Shown: positions 1 to 7,905 of the stretch, one piece after another
Layout: each line of letters begins with the position of its first letter
Numbering within the stretch: position 1 is the first letter of the stretch
NCBI GenBank assembly: GCA_018223385.1
Contig: JAGTTR010000005.1
Coordinates: 62,001 to 126,000, forward strand
DNA from: Oscillospiraceae bacterium Marseille-Q3528
Lineage (GTDB): Bacteria > Bacillota > Clostridia > Lachnospirales > Lachnospiraceae
DNA length: 64,000 bases
Reading direction: 5' to 3'
Made by a program: the position numbers and the translations under genes
The notes under the pieces: generated by a model
Databases searched by the model: none
What the model was told of the DNA's origin: nothing
What the model saw: only the letters and a program-made list of their open reading frames with translations

Positions 1-1
1 G

Positions 2-67
2 CCCAGAACCAGTACCAGCTGGGCGGGTATTGACCTGCGGCAGCGGCAGCTGTTTGATATGAACTAA
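2..67 (+). CDS. C-terminal tail of an upstream gene (partial, unidentified)
   Basis: The window opens inside or just after a gene. Frame 2 reads 21 codons ending LRQRQLFDMN before a TAA at 65-67. Frame 1 stops earlier, after QYQLGGY. The frame 2 tail resembles the QLxLFD-type tails seen on some DNA polymerase IV-like proteins, but too little is present to identify it or to be sure of the frame. A strong hairpin follows at 90-134, which fits the end of a transcription unit. Confidence 0.3.
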   Translation, partial: PRTSTSWAGIDLRQRQLFDMN

Positions 68-89
68 AGTATAAAAATATTCCGGACAA

Positions 90-134
90 AAAGAACCCTG
101 TCAAAGACTGTATAAATCTTTGATAGGGTTCTTT
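90..134. terminator. Bidirectional hairpin terminator
   Basis: The arms AAAGAACCCTGTCAAAGA (90-107) and TCTTTGATAGGGTTCTTT (117-134) pair over 18 bp with one G-T pair around a 9-base loop. It lies between the convergent ends of the upstream gene tail and the Rpn remnant. The A-rich and T-rich arm ends would let it work in both directions. Confidence 0.75.
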
Positions 135-140
135 GGTTCT

Positions 141-496
141 AAATATCCATGAAATATGATAAAACCGTGCCCACTTCGGAAAAGCTTTTATTTGTGCAGC
201 ATCTTTGTTATGATCCGGCTCTACATCATAAACCGTTGGTATTGCTTCGTCATGGATCTGAACACTGCCGTCTTCTTCGATATAGACAATCTGGCACCAC
301 GAAGACCCGTATTCAAGCCGATAAACGTCTTCTGCGGATGAATTTTCAAATGCGGGAATTTCCGATCAAACAATGTCTCCAGCAACTTACGGATAAATGC
401 TTCTCCTGTATCTGGATACGTCAGCATCGCGTTGAATAAAAAATTATCCAACAGGTTTAATTCTTCCAGCGTTTTCCTTCGTCTTTCCATTTTCAT
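141..496 (-). pseudogene. Rpn/PD-(D/E)XK nuclease family remnant, frameshifted and truncated
   Basis: A good ribosome site (AAGGAGG) precedes ATG at 496. The protein starts MKMERRRKTLEELNLLDNF and continues through FNAMLTYPDTGEAFIRKLL, the N-terminus typical of the Rpn/PDDEXK transposase-like nuclease family. After GLNTGLRGARL (near 285) the frame breaks. A one-base shift restores VYIEEDGSVQIHDEAIPTVYD, then VEPDHNKDAAQIKAFPKWARFYHI, which is family-like again. The sequence then runs into the hairpin at 90-134 after about 115 residues; full-length members are usually around 300. It is therefore both shifted and truncated and should be inactive. These genes are often multicopy and decay frequently. 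Confidence 0.75.
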
Positions 497-605
497 TCTC
501 CTCCTTATGATGGTAGAGAAGAATGTGTGTTGTACAGACAATGGGGATACGTGTCCGTCCTCACCTTCTCCGCCATATTTTTTGTTTTTGCATATGGGGA
601 TTGAG

Positions 606-673
606 TGACCGAACGGTCAAGAACTTTCCCAGATATGTAATTATAGTGTAGCAGACACATATTTTGGTGTCAA
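606..673 (-). promoter_or_regulatory. Sigma-A promoter with TetR-type palindromic operator, facing the Rpn remnant
   Basis: On the minus strand TTGACA (668-673) is followed after 17 bases by TACACT (645-650), overlapping a second good -10, TATAAT (640-645). Just downstream, at the expected transcription start, lies TGACCGAACGGTCA (606-619), a near-perfect 14-bp palindrome of the kind bound by TetR-family repressors. The promoter points at the decayed Rpn gene. It may be left over from an intact locus or may drive a short transcript. Confidence 0.6.
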
Positions 674-695
674 TGAAATTATGTATTATAAGATG

Positions 696-962
696 CTAAT
701 CTTCCTCAATGACCTGGATTTCCATATAGTCGAAGTCTACAGAGTCAATGAAATTATCCTGCCGGAAGCGGGCCTTGGCATGGTGCTGAAACTCGCTGAT
801 GGTGGATTCTAGCCAGATGGGTTTGCTCAGGTCGAATTCATAGCAGGCTTCTTCCAGCGCATGAAAAATCTTATGTGTTCTTGTATCTGCACTGTCATCG
901 CAGATGACGGTATCTTTCATCAGATGATTGTCTTTCATCAGTTTAACCCAAAGACGAAACAT
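696..962 (-). CDS. Conserved small protein of unknown function
   Basis: 88 residues starting MFRLWVKLMKDNHLMKDTV at ATG 962, with a GAGAGG ribosome site just upstream. It is acidic, with no membrane segment or signal peptide. The centre (ADTRTHKIFHALEEACYEFDLSKPIWLE) and the end (FIDSVDFDYMEIQVIEED) look like a compact, conserved globular fold. I recognise it as the kind of small protein common in Lachnospiraceae genomes but know of no function. It is transcribed away from the alarmone synthetase gene and appears monocistronic. Confidence 0.7.
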   Translation of the reverse strand: MFRLWVKLMKDNHLMKDTVICDDSADTRTHKIFHALEEACYEFDLSKPIWLESTISEFQHHAKARFRQDNFIDSVDFDYMEIQVIEED

Positions 963-1077
963 GGATGCACCTCTCTTTGCATAGTCTGTTTTTTATTATA
1001 GCGCAGATTTTATTTTTTTCAAAGAGGAGAACGCTGCGTCATGATAAGCTCCCGGATAAATTCCTGTCAATTTCAAG

Positions 1078-1105
1078 TAGACATTTTCCCAGAATATGTT
1101 ACAAT
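1078..1105 (+). promoter_or_regulatory. Sigma-A promoter for the alarmone synthetase gene
   Basis: TAGACA (1078-1083), 16 bases, then TACAAT (1100-1105). This lies about 60 bp upstream of the ATG at 1163, which has its own GGAAAGGAA ribosome site. Confidence 0.55.
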
Positions 1106-1162
1106 ACCATAGGCTGATCGTGGGATCAGCGCCCCGGGACAGCCGGGCGGAAAGGAACTTGC

Positions 1163-1795
1163 ATGGAATTTGTTTATGACAGGGATGGCAATGTGGACAG
1201 CTGGGAAGCGGTGATGTTTCTGTACAAGTCAGCGCTGAAGAAAATGACGCTGAATATGCAGATTTTGAACGATGAGTTTGAGTACGTGCACCAGTATAAC
1301 CCCATTGAGCACATCAAATCACGCCTGAAAGAGCCAGAGAGCATCGTGAAGAAGCTGAAACGGCACGGGTATGACAGCACGCTGGAAAATATGGTGAAAT
1401 ATGTGAAGGACATTGCGGGCGTGCGAATCATCTGCTCTTTTACCCCGGATATTTACCGCCTGGCAAATATGATCAGCCGGCAGAATTATCTGAAGGTGCT
1501 GGAAGTGAAGGACTATATTAAGAACCCGAAGCCAAGCGGCTACACAAGTTATCATATGATCGTATCGGTGCCGGTGAATATCGAGGACCGTGTGGAAGAC
1601 GTGAAGGTAGAGATTCAGATCCGTACGGTGGCGATGGATTTCTGGGCCAGTCTGGAGCACAAGATCCAGTACAAATATGAGGGACAGGAAAGCGCGCCGG
1701 AGTATATTAGCCGGGATCTGCGGGACTGTGCCAGAATTGTGGCAGAGCTGGACGAACGTATGTGGAAGCTGAATCAGGCAATCCAGGAGAATTAA
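1163..1795 (+). CDS. relQ: Small alarmone synthetase, RelQ-type GTP pyrophosphokinase
   Basis: 210 residues, the size of single-domain small alarmone synthetases. It carries only the RelA/SpoT nucleotidyltransferase domain: no HD hydrolase, TGS or ACT domain is present. Visible family motifs are YNPIEHIKSRLKEPESIVKKL (residues about 39-60), DIAGVRIICSF (about 87), KPSGYTSYHMIV (about 121) and VEIQIRTVAMDFWASLEHKIQYK (about 150-172), which include the GTP-binding and catalytic residues. It is expected to make (p)ppGpp from ATP and GDP/GTP in the cytoplasm, adjusting growth without ribosome sensing. The gene stands alone behind its own promoter. I infer the RelQ rather than RelP subtype from the overall sequence; this is less certain than the family. 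Confidence 0.88.
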   Translation: MEFVYDRDGNVDSWEAVMFLYKSALKKMTLNMQILNDEFEYVHQYNPIEHIKSRLKEPESIVKKLKRHGYDSTLENMVKYVKDIAGVRIICSFTPDIYRLANMISRQNYLKVLEVKDYIKNPKPSGYTSYHMIVSVPVNIEDRVEDVKVEIQIRTVAMDFWASLEHKIQYKYEGQESAPEYISRDLRDCARIVAELDERMWKLNQAIQEN

Positions 1796-2090
1796 AAAAT
1801 ACCCCATAAAATGAGGAGTGCCCCGACGGTCGCCCGCCGAGGCTATTATGAAAAAATTTATCTATGTGTGTAATGAAAAACCATTACGTGAATGCCATTC
1901 GTTGTGTTTCTTTCGATGATTTTAGTATAGTCGTTAATTATGAATAAATTGTGAACAAACCTTAAACAATGTGTGAAAATGCACAAAAACAAAAAATGAA
2001 AGAAAAATTTTTTGAACAAATCTGATAAAAACTTCTGCAAACTTCGCGCCTGCTCTGCAAGAATCTTTCTGGAAAGGAAGAAATAGGCGG
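1796..2090. other. AT-rich intergenic stretch without recognisable gene
   Basis: About 295 bp between the alarmone synthetase and the promoter of the next gene. It is strongly AT-rich from about 1850. I see no open frame with a ribosome site, no clear hairpin terminator and no RNA motif. A weak G/C-rich inverted segment (CGGTCGCCCGCCGAGG, 1826-1841) follows the stop and might help end transcription. Confidence 0.4.
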
Positions 2091-2119
2091 TTGTCAACTG
2101 AAAATCAAGATGTTACAAT
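2091..2119 (+). promoter_or_regulatory. Sigma-A promoter for the coiled-coil membrane protein gene
   Basis: TTGTCA (2091-2096), 17 bases, TACAAT (2114-2119). Its position shows that an upstream in-frame start at 2091 cannot be the real start, because that codon lies inside the -35 box. This supports the ATG at 2178. Confidence 0.65.
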
Positions 2120-2177
2120 TATTTATCATAGAAATACGTTGGGAAAACGGGTGGCAAAGGAACGCAGGAGGATAACG

Positions 2178-2924
2178 ATGGCAGGATTTATAGATATGCT
2201 GGGCAAGAAGCCCGAGACAGAGAGCGGCAGCTCTTACCAGAGAACGGTGCTCCGTGAGGTGGCAAGAAAGCTGAATGAGCTGGAAGAACAGAATGAGCAG
2301 AATGCAATGGCGATAGAGGAAGTGCGGAAGCTGCAGAGAACGGTGCTGCAGCGTCTGGATGCGCTGAAAGCAGACCGCGAGGACGGAATGGGCCGACGCC
2401 CGGAAGCCATGTACATGCAGAACCGGGTGGAGGGCATTGATGATCTGCAGAAGCAGGTACATATGCTGACCCAGCAGCTGTCTTCCGGCGTGGACAATCT
2501 GGGCACGGAGATCGGGGATATTGTCCGGAAGCTGGCGGATGTGGATGCGCAGATGCAGGCGCAGCAGGGGCAGATGCAGCAGGTACAGGCGCAGCAGGAG
2601 CAGATGCAGCAGATGCAGGCGCAGCAGGTACAGGTGCAGCAGGAGCAGCTCCAGCAGATGCAGGCACAGGTTCAGGAGGAAGAACGTCCGGCAGAGGATG
2701 GGGAGTCCCTGAAGGATCAGCTGGATACGCTGCGGCTGTCTCTGGAGGATACGGTACACAAAGAAAATATCAAGTGTTTTCGGAATATTCAGGGAGCGCT
2801 GGAAGAGCAGGGCGACGGCAGAAGCTATGATCTGAATGCACTGCGCAAATATCTGAAGGTGATCGTATGGTTCCAGCTGATCACCATTGCGCTGATCGTG
2901 CTGCGGATTCTGGGACTTTTATAG
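2178..2924 (+). CDS. Coiled-coil protein with glutamine-rich heptads and C-terminal membrane anchor
   Basis: 248 residues from ATG 2178 (MAGFIDMLGKK), with AGGAGG at 2166-2171. It starts with a short basic head. A long coiled coil then runs from about residue 20 to 210, with leucines and glutamines in heptads. In the middle (about residues 124-160, DNA about 2547-2670) are near-identical blocks of MQAQQ, VQAQQ, MQQ and LQQ. The last 25 residues (YLKVIVWFQLITIALIVLRILGLL) form one membrane span, so it is probably tail-anchored with most of the protein in the cytoplasm. I do not recognise a family. A structural, scaffold or envelope-associated role is plausible but unproven. The CAG-rich repeat could vary in length between strains. 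Confidence 0.75.
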   Translation: MAGFIDMLGKKPETESGSSYQRTVLREVARKLNELEEQNEQNAMAIEEVRKLQRTVLQRLDALKADREDGMGRRPEAMYMQNRVEGIDDLQKQVHMLTQQLSSGVDNLGTEIGDIVRKLADVDAQMQAQQGQMQQVQAQQEQMQQMQAQQVQVQQEQLQQMQAQVQEEERPAEDGESLKDQLDTLRLSLEDTVHKENIKCFRNIQGALEEQGDGRSYDLNALRKYLKVIVWFQLITIALIVLRILGLL

Positions 2925-2950
2925 GTGTTTTTGAAAATTTTGAAAAAATA

Positions 2951-3041
2951 AAAACCTCCGTGGAGAAATGTTTGAAATGCCGGAGTATCAGATTACATCT
3001 GACACTTTTGGAGATTCATCACATTAGTTCCCGGAGGTTTT
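2951..3041. terminator. Long-loop hairpin between convergent genes
   Basis: AAAACCTCCG (2951-2960) pairs perfectly with CGGAGGTTTT (3032-3041), with T-rich sequence after the second arm. The roughly 70-base loop is long for an intrinsic terminator, but the site sits between convergent genes and the A/T tails suit both directions. Confidence 0.5.
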
Positions 3042-3057
3042 ATTTTGTTCTGTAAGC

Positions 3058-3963
3058 TTACTCGAAATGGAATCCCTTCAACAGTGCACCCAGATTGCTG
3101 CCGATCTCCTCAGCCTGAGGGATTTCCACAGCTTCTTCCTGGATCTCTTCGGAAGCCACATCGTTCAGTGCTTTCATGCTGAGGCTGATCTTGCCGTCCT
3201 TGATGCCGATGACCTTCACTTTTACGGTGTCCCCCTCATTCAAAACGGTGCGGGGATTTTTGATATGCTTGTCAGAAATCTGAGAAACGTGCACCAGGCC
3301 GGTGAGACCGTTGCTTAACCGGACAAAAGCACCATAGTCTTTCACAGATTCTACCACACCCTCGGTGACGAGGCCCACCTGCACGTTGGATACCAGCGCT
3401 TTTTTCTCTTCGGCCTCTTTTTCTTTCAGAATCTCCCGGGCGGAAAGCACCAGGCGATGGGCTTCTGCGTCAGCGGTGATGACCCGCACCTGAATCTCTT
3501 TTAACAGCCAGTCCTCCAGATTTTCCACATAGGAAAGGGAAAGCTTGGATGCCGGAATGAAGCCGCGGATGCCTTCCACGTAGGCGATGACGCCTTTGTT
3601 GACCACGCCCTTGATCTGTACAGTGAGATCAGTGCCGTTTTCCATATATTCCTTTAATTTATCCCAGGCGAGAACGTCATTGGCCTGTTTCCTGGACAGG
3701 AGAATATTGCCGTTGCCGTCATCCAGACTGATGACCTGGGCGGAAACGGTATCGCCGATGGCCACGTCCTGTTTGATGGAAAAATCGGGGTCTTCGGTAT
3801 AGTCTGCCAGGCGGATAATGCCCTCGGTGTAATATTTCAGATCCAGAATAACCTCAGACTCTGTGATACCGATCACGGTGCCTTCGATGATGTCGCCTTC
3901 CTCGATCTTGCGGAAGGAAGCTTCCAGTTCTTTGTTGTAAGATGCCATGGTTTCTTCGCTCAT
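3058..3963 (-). CDS. S1 RNA-binding domain protein, ribosomal protein S1-like
   Basis: 301 residues from ATG 3963, preceded by GAGGAGGACC. It holds three S1-type OB-fold repeats: residues about 20-92 (GDIIEGTVIGITESEVILDL), about 105-175 (GTDLTVQIKGVVNKGVIAYVEGIRGFIP) and about 195-268 (GLVTEGVVESVKDYGAFV, then GLTGLVHVSQIS). The third is the best match to consensus. Clostridia carry such three-to-four-domain S1-like proteins in place of the six-domain proteobacterial S1. It probably binds mRNA or ribosomes, though the exact role in this group is not settled. The C-terminal 30 residues are acidic. The gene is single and has its own extended -10 promoter. Confidence 0.85.
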   Translation of the reverse strand: MSEETMASYNKELEASFRKIEEGDIIEGTVIGITESEVILDLKYYTEGIIRLADYTEDPDFSIKQDVAIGDTVSAQVISLDDGNGNILLSRKQANDVLAWDKLKEYMENGTDLTVQIKGVVNKGVIAYVEGIRGFIPASKLSLSYVENLEDWLLKEIQVRVITADAEAHRLVLSAREILKEKEAEEKKALVSNVQVGLVTEGVVESVKDYGAFVRLSNGLTGLVHVSQISDKHIKNPRTVLNEGDTVKVKVIGIKDGKISLSMKALNDVASEEIQEEAVEIPQAEEIGSNLGALLKGFHFE

Positions 3964-3995
3964 GGGTTCGGTCCTCCTCTAATTTGTTTCCAGTT

Positions 3996-4004
3996 ATTAT
4001 AACA
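3996..4004 (-). promoter_or_regulatory. Extended -10 promoter for the S1-like gene
   Basis: On the minus strand the sequence TGTTATAAT forms a consensus extended -10 (TGnTATAAT), 33 bp upstream of the start codon at 3963. No good -35 is needed with this element and none is obvious. Confidence 0.55.
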
Positions 4005-4149
4005 CATTCTTTTGGAATATGCTTGAATAATTTGTCAGAAAACGCTAGAATGATAAGGATTGTAATGTTACAGTTTCGGACGCAGATCCTGCGGACAGGC
4101 TGTGATAACAAAAAACGGGAACACCTGCAGGGCGGGGAGGAAATAGAAA

Positions 4150-4602
4150 GTGACGAAGGATGTAATCATTGGGATCAGTGGACTGCAGTTTACGGGAGAG
4201 AGCGGGGCGGACAGCCTGGAGATGATCGCGCCGGGAGAATATTTTTTGAGAAACGGACGCCATTATGTGAAATACGAAGAAGTGATCGAGGGATTTGCCG
4301 AGCGCAACCAGAATCTGGTGAAAATTTCGCCCAATAAGCTGGAAGTGACCAAGAAGGGACTTACCAACATTCACATGGTTTTTGAAGAAAATAAGAAAAA
4401 TCTTACCTGCTACAGCACGCCTTACGGGAATCTGATGATCGGCATTGAGGGCGGCCCGGTGAGCATCCAGGAAACAGATGACAGGATCGAAGTCCGCGCC
4501 AACTATTCCCTGGACATCAACTACGAGCACGTGGCCAACTGTGAGATCAGGATGCACATCCAGTCCAAGGAGGCGCAGCAGTTTTCACTCACAGAAATGT
4601 AA
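4150..4602 (+). CDS. DUF1934 family protein (calycin-like beta-barrel)
   Basis: 150 residues starting at GTG 4150 (MTKDVIIGISGLQF), preceded by GGGGAGG. No in-frame ATG fits the ribosome site. The sequence matches the DUF1934 pattern in Firmicutes: an alternating beta-strand protein with GEYFLRNGRHYVKYEE (about 28-43), LVKISPNKLEVTKKG (about 56-70) and a long C-terminal run of strands (VRANYSLDINYEHVANCEIRMHI). Members have a predicted calycin/lipocalin-like barrel and no established function. It has no signal peptide, so it should be cytoplasmic. It converges on the dehydrogenase gene with only eight bases between stop codons. Confidence 0.85.
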   Translation: MTKDVIIGISGLQFTGESGADSLEMIAPGEYFLRNGRHYVKYEEVIEGFAERNQNLVKISPNKLEVTKKGLTNIHMVFEENKKNLTCYSTPYGNLMIGIEGGPVSIQETDDRIEVRANYSLDINYEHVANCEIRMHIQSKEAQQFSLTEM

Positions 4603-4610
4603 CAGCCGGT

Positions 4611-5561
4611 TTATTTTTCGGGTTCTTCGAAAGAATCCATGCACTGTACCATACGGATATAACGGGAATCCCGGTCTTTGATGAGACCCGGGATTTCTTC
4701 TTTTCTGTAGGAATAGAAGCCTTCGCCGGATTTTACGCCCAGCTTGCCCTGCGCCACCAGATCCTGGAGCAGGCGGGAACCGTCCTTGTCATCACACAGA
4801 TCCTCGAACAGATAATTGGATACGCTGTTGAAAATATCCACGCCGCCCATGTCTACCACACGGAAAGGCCCCAGGCAGGCGTAGCGCATGCCGATGACCA
4901 GGCTGCAGGCCAGATCCACTTCTTCCATGGAGGCAGCGCCGGACTCCACCAGATGGGCAGCTTCCCGCAGCAGGGCGTACTGGAGACGGTTGGCAATGAA
5001 ACCGGGGATATCCTTCTGTACCTTCACCGGCTTCTTGCCCAGCTTCCGGGACAGCTCCATGACAGCATCGGCTGTTTCATCGGTGGTCTTTTCTCCCTTT
5101 GTGACCTCCACAAGCTGTACAATGTGCGGCGGATTAAACCAGTGCATACCGGTGAAACGCTCCGGGCGGTAAACCGCTGTTGCCATTTCTGTGATGCTCA
5201 TGCCCGAAGTATTGGTACACAGGATGGTATCCTCCGGAACCAGATGGGAAATCTCGTCCCAGAATTTTTTCTTCACATCCATGTCCTCGCTGATGCTTTC
5301 GATGACCAGGTCAGCGTCTGCAAAGCAGGCTTTGTCGTTGGTAAATGCGATCAGTTTGATGAGTGTCTGGGATTCCTCCTGGCTTACCACGCCCTGTGCC
5401 ACCAGCGCTTCCTGGTTGACGCGGATGTTTTCCTGTGACCGGTCAAGGGTCTCCTGGCGGCGGCTGTAGAGCGTCACCGCAAATCCTTTCTGGGCGAAAA
5501 TCTGTACGAGTGAAGTGCCCATGGTGCCGCCTCCGGCAATGATAATGTGTTCTGTGTTCAT
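4611..5561 (-). CDS. 3-hydroxyacyl-CoA dehydrogenase
   Basis: 316 residues from ATG 5561 (MNTEHIIIAGGG), with AAAGGAGG at a good distance; a longer frame to 5609 lacks a ribosome site. It has an N-terminal Rossmann fold with GGGTMGTSLVQIFAQKGF (about 10-27) for NAD, then ADADLVIESISED and the catalytic region NTSGMSITEMATAVYRPERFTGMHWFNPPH (about 111-140), whose His is the catalytic base. A C-terminal helical dimer domain (GFIANRLQYALLREAAHLVESG) follows. It oxidises 3-hydroxyacyl-CoA to 3-ketoacyl-CoA with NAD. No crotonase or thiolase gene is adjacent, so it need not be the butyrate-pathway Hbd; a PaaH- or lambda-crystallin-like role is possible. Confidence 0.85.
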   Translation of the reverse strand: MNTEHIIIAGGGTMGTSLVQIFAQKGFAVTLYSRRQETLDRSQENIRVNQEALVAQGVVSQEESQTLIKLIAFTNDKACFADADLVIESISEDMDVKKKFWDEISHLVPEDTILCTNTSGMSITEMATAVYRPERFTGMHWFNPPHIVQLVEVTKGEKTTDETADAVMELSRKLGKKPVKVQKDIPGFIANRLQYALLREAAHLVESGAASMEEVDLACSLVIGMRYACLGPFRVVDMGGVDIFNSVSNYLFEDLCDDKDGSRLLQDLVAQGKLGVKSGEGFYSYRKEEIPGLIKDRDSRYIRMVQCMDSFEEPEK

Positions 5562-5611
5562 CAAATATCCTCCTTTTTCTCCCTTTTTGAAAAATGATAT
5601 CCAATACAAGA

Positions 5612-5642
5612 ACAGGCCGCCCGAACATCTCGGACAGCCTGT
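5612..5642 (-). terminator. Hairpin terminator after the 157-residue membrane protein gene
   Basis: On the minus strand ACAGGCTGTCCGA pairs with TCGGGCGGCCTGT around a five-base loop, 16 bases after the stop codon at 5659. The following T-tract is poor. Confidence 0.55.
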
Positions 5643-5658
5643 ATTTTCTGAAAATACG

Positions 5659-6132
5659 TTATTTGTTCTTGCTGCTGCGTGCTGCCAGTGCTTTCTCCTT
5701 CGTGCGTGCCCAGAAGCCTTTCTTTTTCTGCTCGGTGGTATCTACTGTACCGCGCAGTCCCTTTACGGCGGTGATATAAATACCGCTGACAACTGCTTTG
5801 ACTTCCTTCTTCACCGGAACCTGATCAAAAATTGCCTCGTCGCACATCAGGGTCATCACACGGGGACCAATCTTGGCCTTTACAATCGGCACCTTGGACC
5901 GTCTTAAGATCTTCGGTGACTGGTCGATGACGGTCTGCGGCAGGCCGGAATCCTTCAGGCGCATACGCTTCTTGTCAATGATCAGCATGGACATGGACTG
6001 AGCCATGGCATCCATCTGCTCGCGCTGTGCATCCTGCTTCTTCTCCATGCGCTTTGTGAAAAAATAAAGTGCAACGAATGCTGCGGTGAGCACCAGTGCG
6101 ATTACAAGCAAAACAATAGTAAGTGTAGACAT
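5659..6132 (-). CDS. Single-span membrane protein of unknown function
   Basis: 157 residues starting MSTLTIVLLVIALVLTAAF: residues 4-25 form one transmembrane helix, followed by a basic stretch (TKRMEKKQDAQREQ) that would keep the rest in the cytoplasm. The soluble part has a conserved-looking core (RLKDSGLPQTVIDQSPKILRRSK, then PRVMTLMCDEAIFDQVPVKKEVKAVVSGIYITAVKGL) and a very basic tail rich in K and R. I do not recognise a named family. The promoter at 6173-6201 and hairpin at 5612-5642 make it a one-gene unit. Confidence 0.72.
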   Translation of the reverse strand: MSTLTIVLLVIALVLTAAFVALYFFTKRMEKKQDAQREQMDAMAQSMSMLIIDKKRMRLKDSGLPQTVIDQSPKILRRSKVPIVKAKIGPRVMTLMCDEAIFDQVPVKKEVKAVVSGIYITAVKGLRGTVDTTEQKKKGFWARTKEKALAARSSKNK

Positions 6133-6172
6133 TTATACTATTCCTCCCGAATCCTTTCAAAATACAGAAAAT

Positions 6173-6201
6173 ATTGTAACATTCTTTAGGACAAAGTGCA
6201 A
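6173..6201 (-). promoter_or_regulatory. Sigma-A promoter for the 157-residue membrane protein gene
   Basis: Minus strand TTGCAC (6196-6201), 17 bases, TACAAT (6173-6178), about 40 bp upstream of the start codon at 6132. Confidence 0.6.
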
Positions 6202-6393
6202 GGGTTTTAACGGTGTGGTTTTCATGTTACAATGAGGAAAAACAGGATGGTTCACAGGGAAAATGCCGTGATGTGTTTTGGAATACGAAAGGCACAGCAG
6301 CCGGATAGTTTTTCGGAAAAAGGAGATAATATAGGAAAAGATCGAAAATCATGGATGGAAAATAAAATAACCGGCGGCGAAGGAGGATGGACG

Positions 6394-7830
6394 ATGGAAT
6401 TTGGAAATCTCTTTTCCTGGATCAGCCTGTGTCTCATGGTGCTGCTGGTGTTTTTTGAGCGGAAGGATCCGAAGACATTGTGGGCCTGGCTGCTGGTGCT
6501 TACGTTTATGCCGGCGGCCGGGCTTCTTCTGTATGTGCTGGCGGGGCAGAATTACCGGCGGAAAAAGCTGTTTCATCTGAAAGAAATGGAGGATGAGCTG
6601 CAGCAGACGCTGGCTGTGCAGGAGCGGCTGATGGCGCTGCCGGGAAAATCGGTAACGGAGCCGGAGATGGCGCAGTTTGACAGCCTGATCCGCTATAATC
6701 TGCAGGCGGCGGACGCGGTGCTCACTGTGGACAATCGCTGGGAGATTTTTACGGAGGGAAAGGCGCTGTACGGGGAACTGACGGCACAGATCCGGGCGGC
6801 GAAGACATACATTCACATTCTTTCCTATATTATACGGCGGGATGAGGTGTTTGCGGCGCTGGAGGAGGAGCTGGCGGAAAAAGCGGCAGAGGGTGTGACG
6901 GTGCGGCTGCTGGTGGATGCCATGGGCACCCGGGCGCTTGGAAGAAGGGATTATAAGCGGCTGCGGCAGAAAGGCATTCAGGTGGGCATCTTTTTTCCTG
7001 CGGTGCTGGGGCGACTGCAGCCGCGGCTCAATTACCGGAATCACCGGAAAATTATCGTGGTGGACGGTCGCGTGGGGTTCATCGGCGGGTTTAACATTGG
7101 CCGGGAATATCTCGGAAAGGATAAAAAGCTGGGGCACTGGCGGGATACCCATCTGAAACTGACGGGATCGGCGGCGCTTCTTCTGAATGTGCGGTTTGCG
7201 CAGGACTGGAATTATGCCTGCCGGGAGGATCTGTTTGCCCAGCGGGCGCTTTTTGCACCCAGAGCCGGGGATTACCAGGGGCATGCGCTGGTGCAGATCA
7301 TTGCCAGCGGGCCGGATTCCAGATGGCAGCATATCCGCAACAACTATGTACGGCTGTTTCACGGGGCACGGAAGCGAATCTATATCCAGACGCCCTATTT
7401 TGTCCCAGATGAAGCCGTTTTGCAGGCGCTGCGCATGGCGGCCCTGTCCGGCGTGGATGTGCGGCTCATGATCCCGTGCAAGCCGGATCATCCTTTCGTC
7501 TATCGGGCCACCTGCTCCTATGCGGGGGAGCTTCTGGAGGCCGGGGCGCGATGCTTCCGTTATATGGATGGGTTTCTCCATGCCAAGTGTGTGGTGGTGG
7601 ATGGCCTGGCCTGCTGCTGCGGGACGGCTAATCTGGACATTCGCAGCTTTTGTCTGAATTTTGAGGTCAATGCGGTGATCTATGACCGGGCGCTGGCAGG
7701 GCGGATGGAGGAGATTTTCCGGGAGGATCTGAAATCCTGTCAGGAAATCACCCGGGAAGCCTATGGAAAACGCGGGCTGGGCGTGCGGCTGGGAGAGCAG
7801 TTTTCCCGGCTGTTGTCGCCGATTTTATAA
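6394..7830 (+). CDS. cls: Cardiolipin synthase (phospholipase D superfamily)
   Basis: 478 residues from ATG 6394 (MEFGNLFSWISL), chosen because AGGAGG lies at 6381-6386; an upstream in-frame start at 6232 has none. Two N-terminal membrane helices (about 5-20 and 28-48) are followed by two phospholipase D domains. Each has an HxKxxxxD catalytic motif: HRKIIVVD then GRVGFIGGFN (about 215-232), and HAKCVVVD (about 395) followed by GTANLDIRSF. This is the bacterial Cls layout and length. It would join two phosphatidylglycerol molecules to form cardiolipin and glycerol at the inner face of the membrane. Confidence 0.93.
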   Translation: MEFGNLFSWISLCLMVLLVFFERKDPKTLWAWLLVLTFMPAAGLLLYVLAGQNYRRKKLFHLKEMEDELQQTLAVQERLMALPGKSVTEPEMAQFDSLIRYNLQAADAVLTVDNRWEIFTEGKALYGELTAQIRAAKTYIHILSYIIRRDEVFAALEEELAEKAAEGVTVRLLVDAMGTRALGRRDYKRLRQKGIQVGIFFPAVLGRLQPRLNYRNHRKIIVVDGRVGFIGGFNIGREYLGKDKKLGHWRDTHLKLTGSAALLLNVRFAQDWNYACREDLFAQRALFAPRAGDYQGHALVQIIASGPDSRWQHIRNNYVRLFHGARKRIYIQTPYFVPDEAVLQALRMAALSGVDVRLMIPCKPDHPFVYRATCSYAGELLEAGARCFRYMDGFLHAKCVVVDGLACCCGTANLDIRSFCLNFEVNAVIYDRALAGRMEEIFREDLKSCQEITREAYGKRGLGVRLGEQFSRLLSPIL

Positions 7831-7905
7831 AAAAATGAAGAAAATTTGAGTGGGGTGCAACAGTTGAGGCGGGAAAAGACACTATAAGATAAAAGGGGTG
7901 GTGGA

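Noticed and set aside
2547..2675. Possible CRISPR-like or satellite repeat
   Set aside because: The repeats are short, in frame and code for coiled-coil heptads, with no regular unique spacers.
6349..7581. A 410-codon open frame antisense to cardiolipin synthase
   Set aside because: It mirrors the codon pattern of the real gene, has no ribosome site, and is rich in H, P, R and Q as antisense shadows are. The sense frame has clear HKD motifs.
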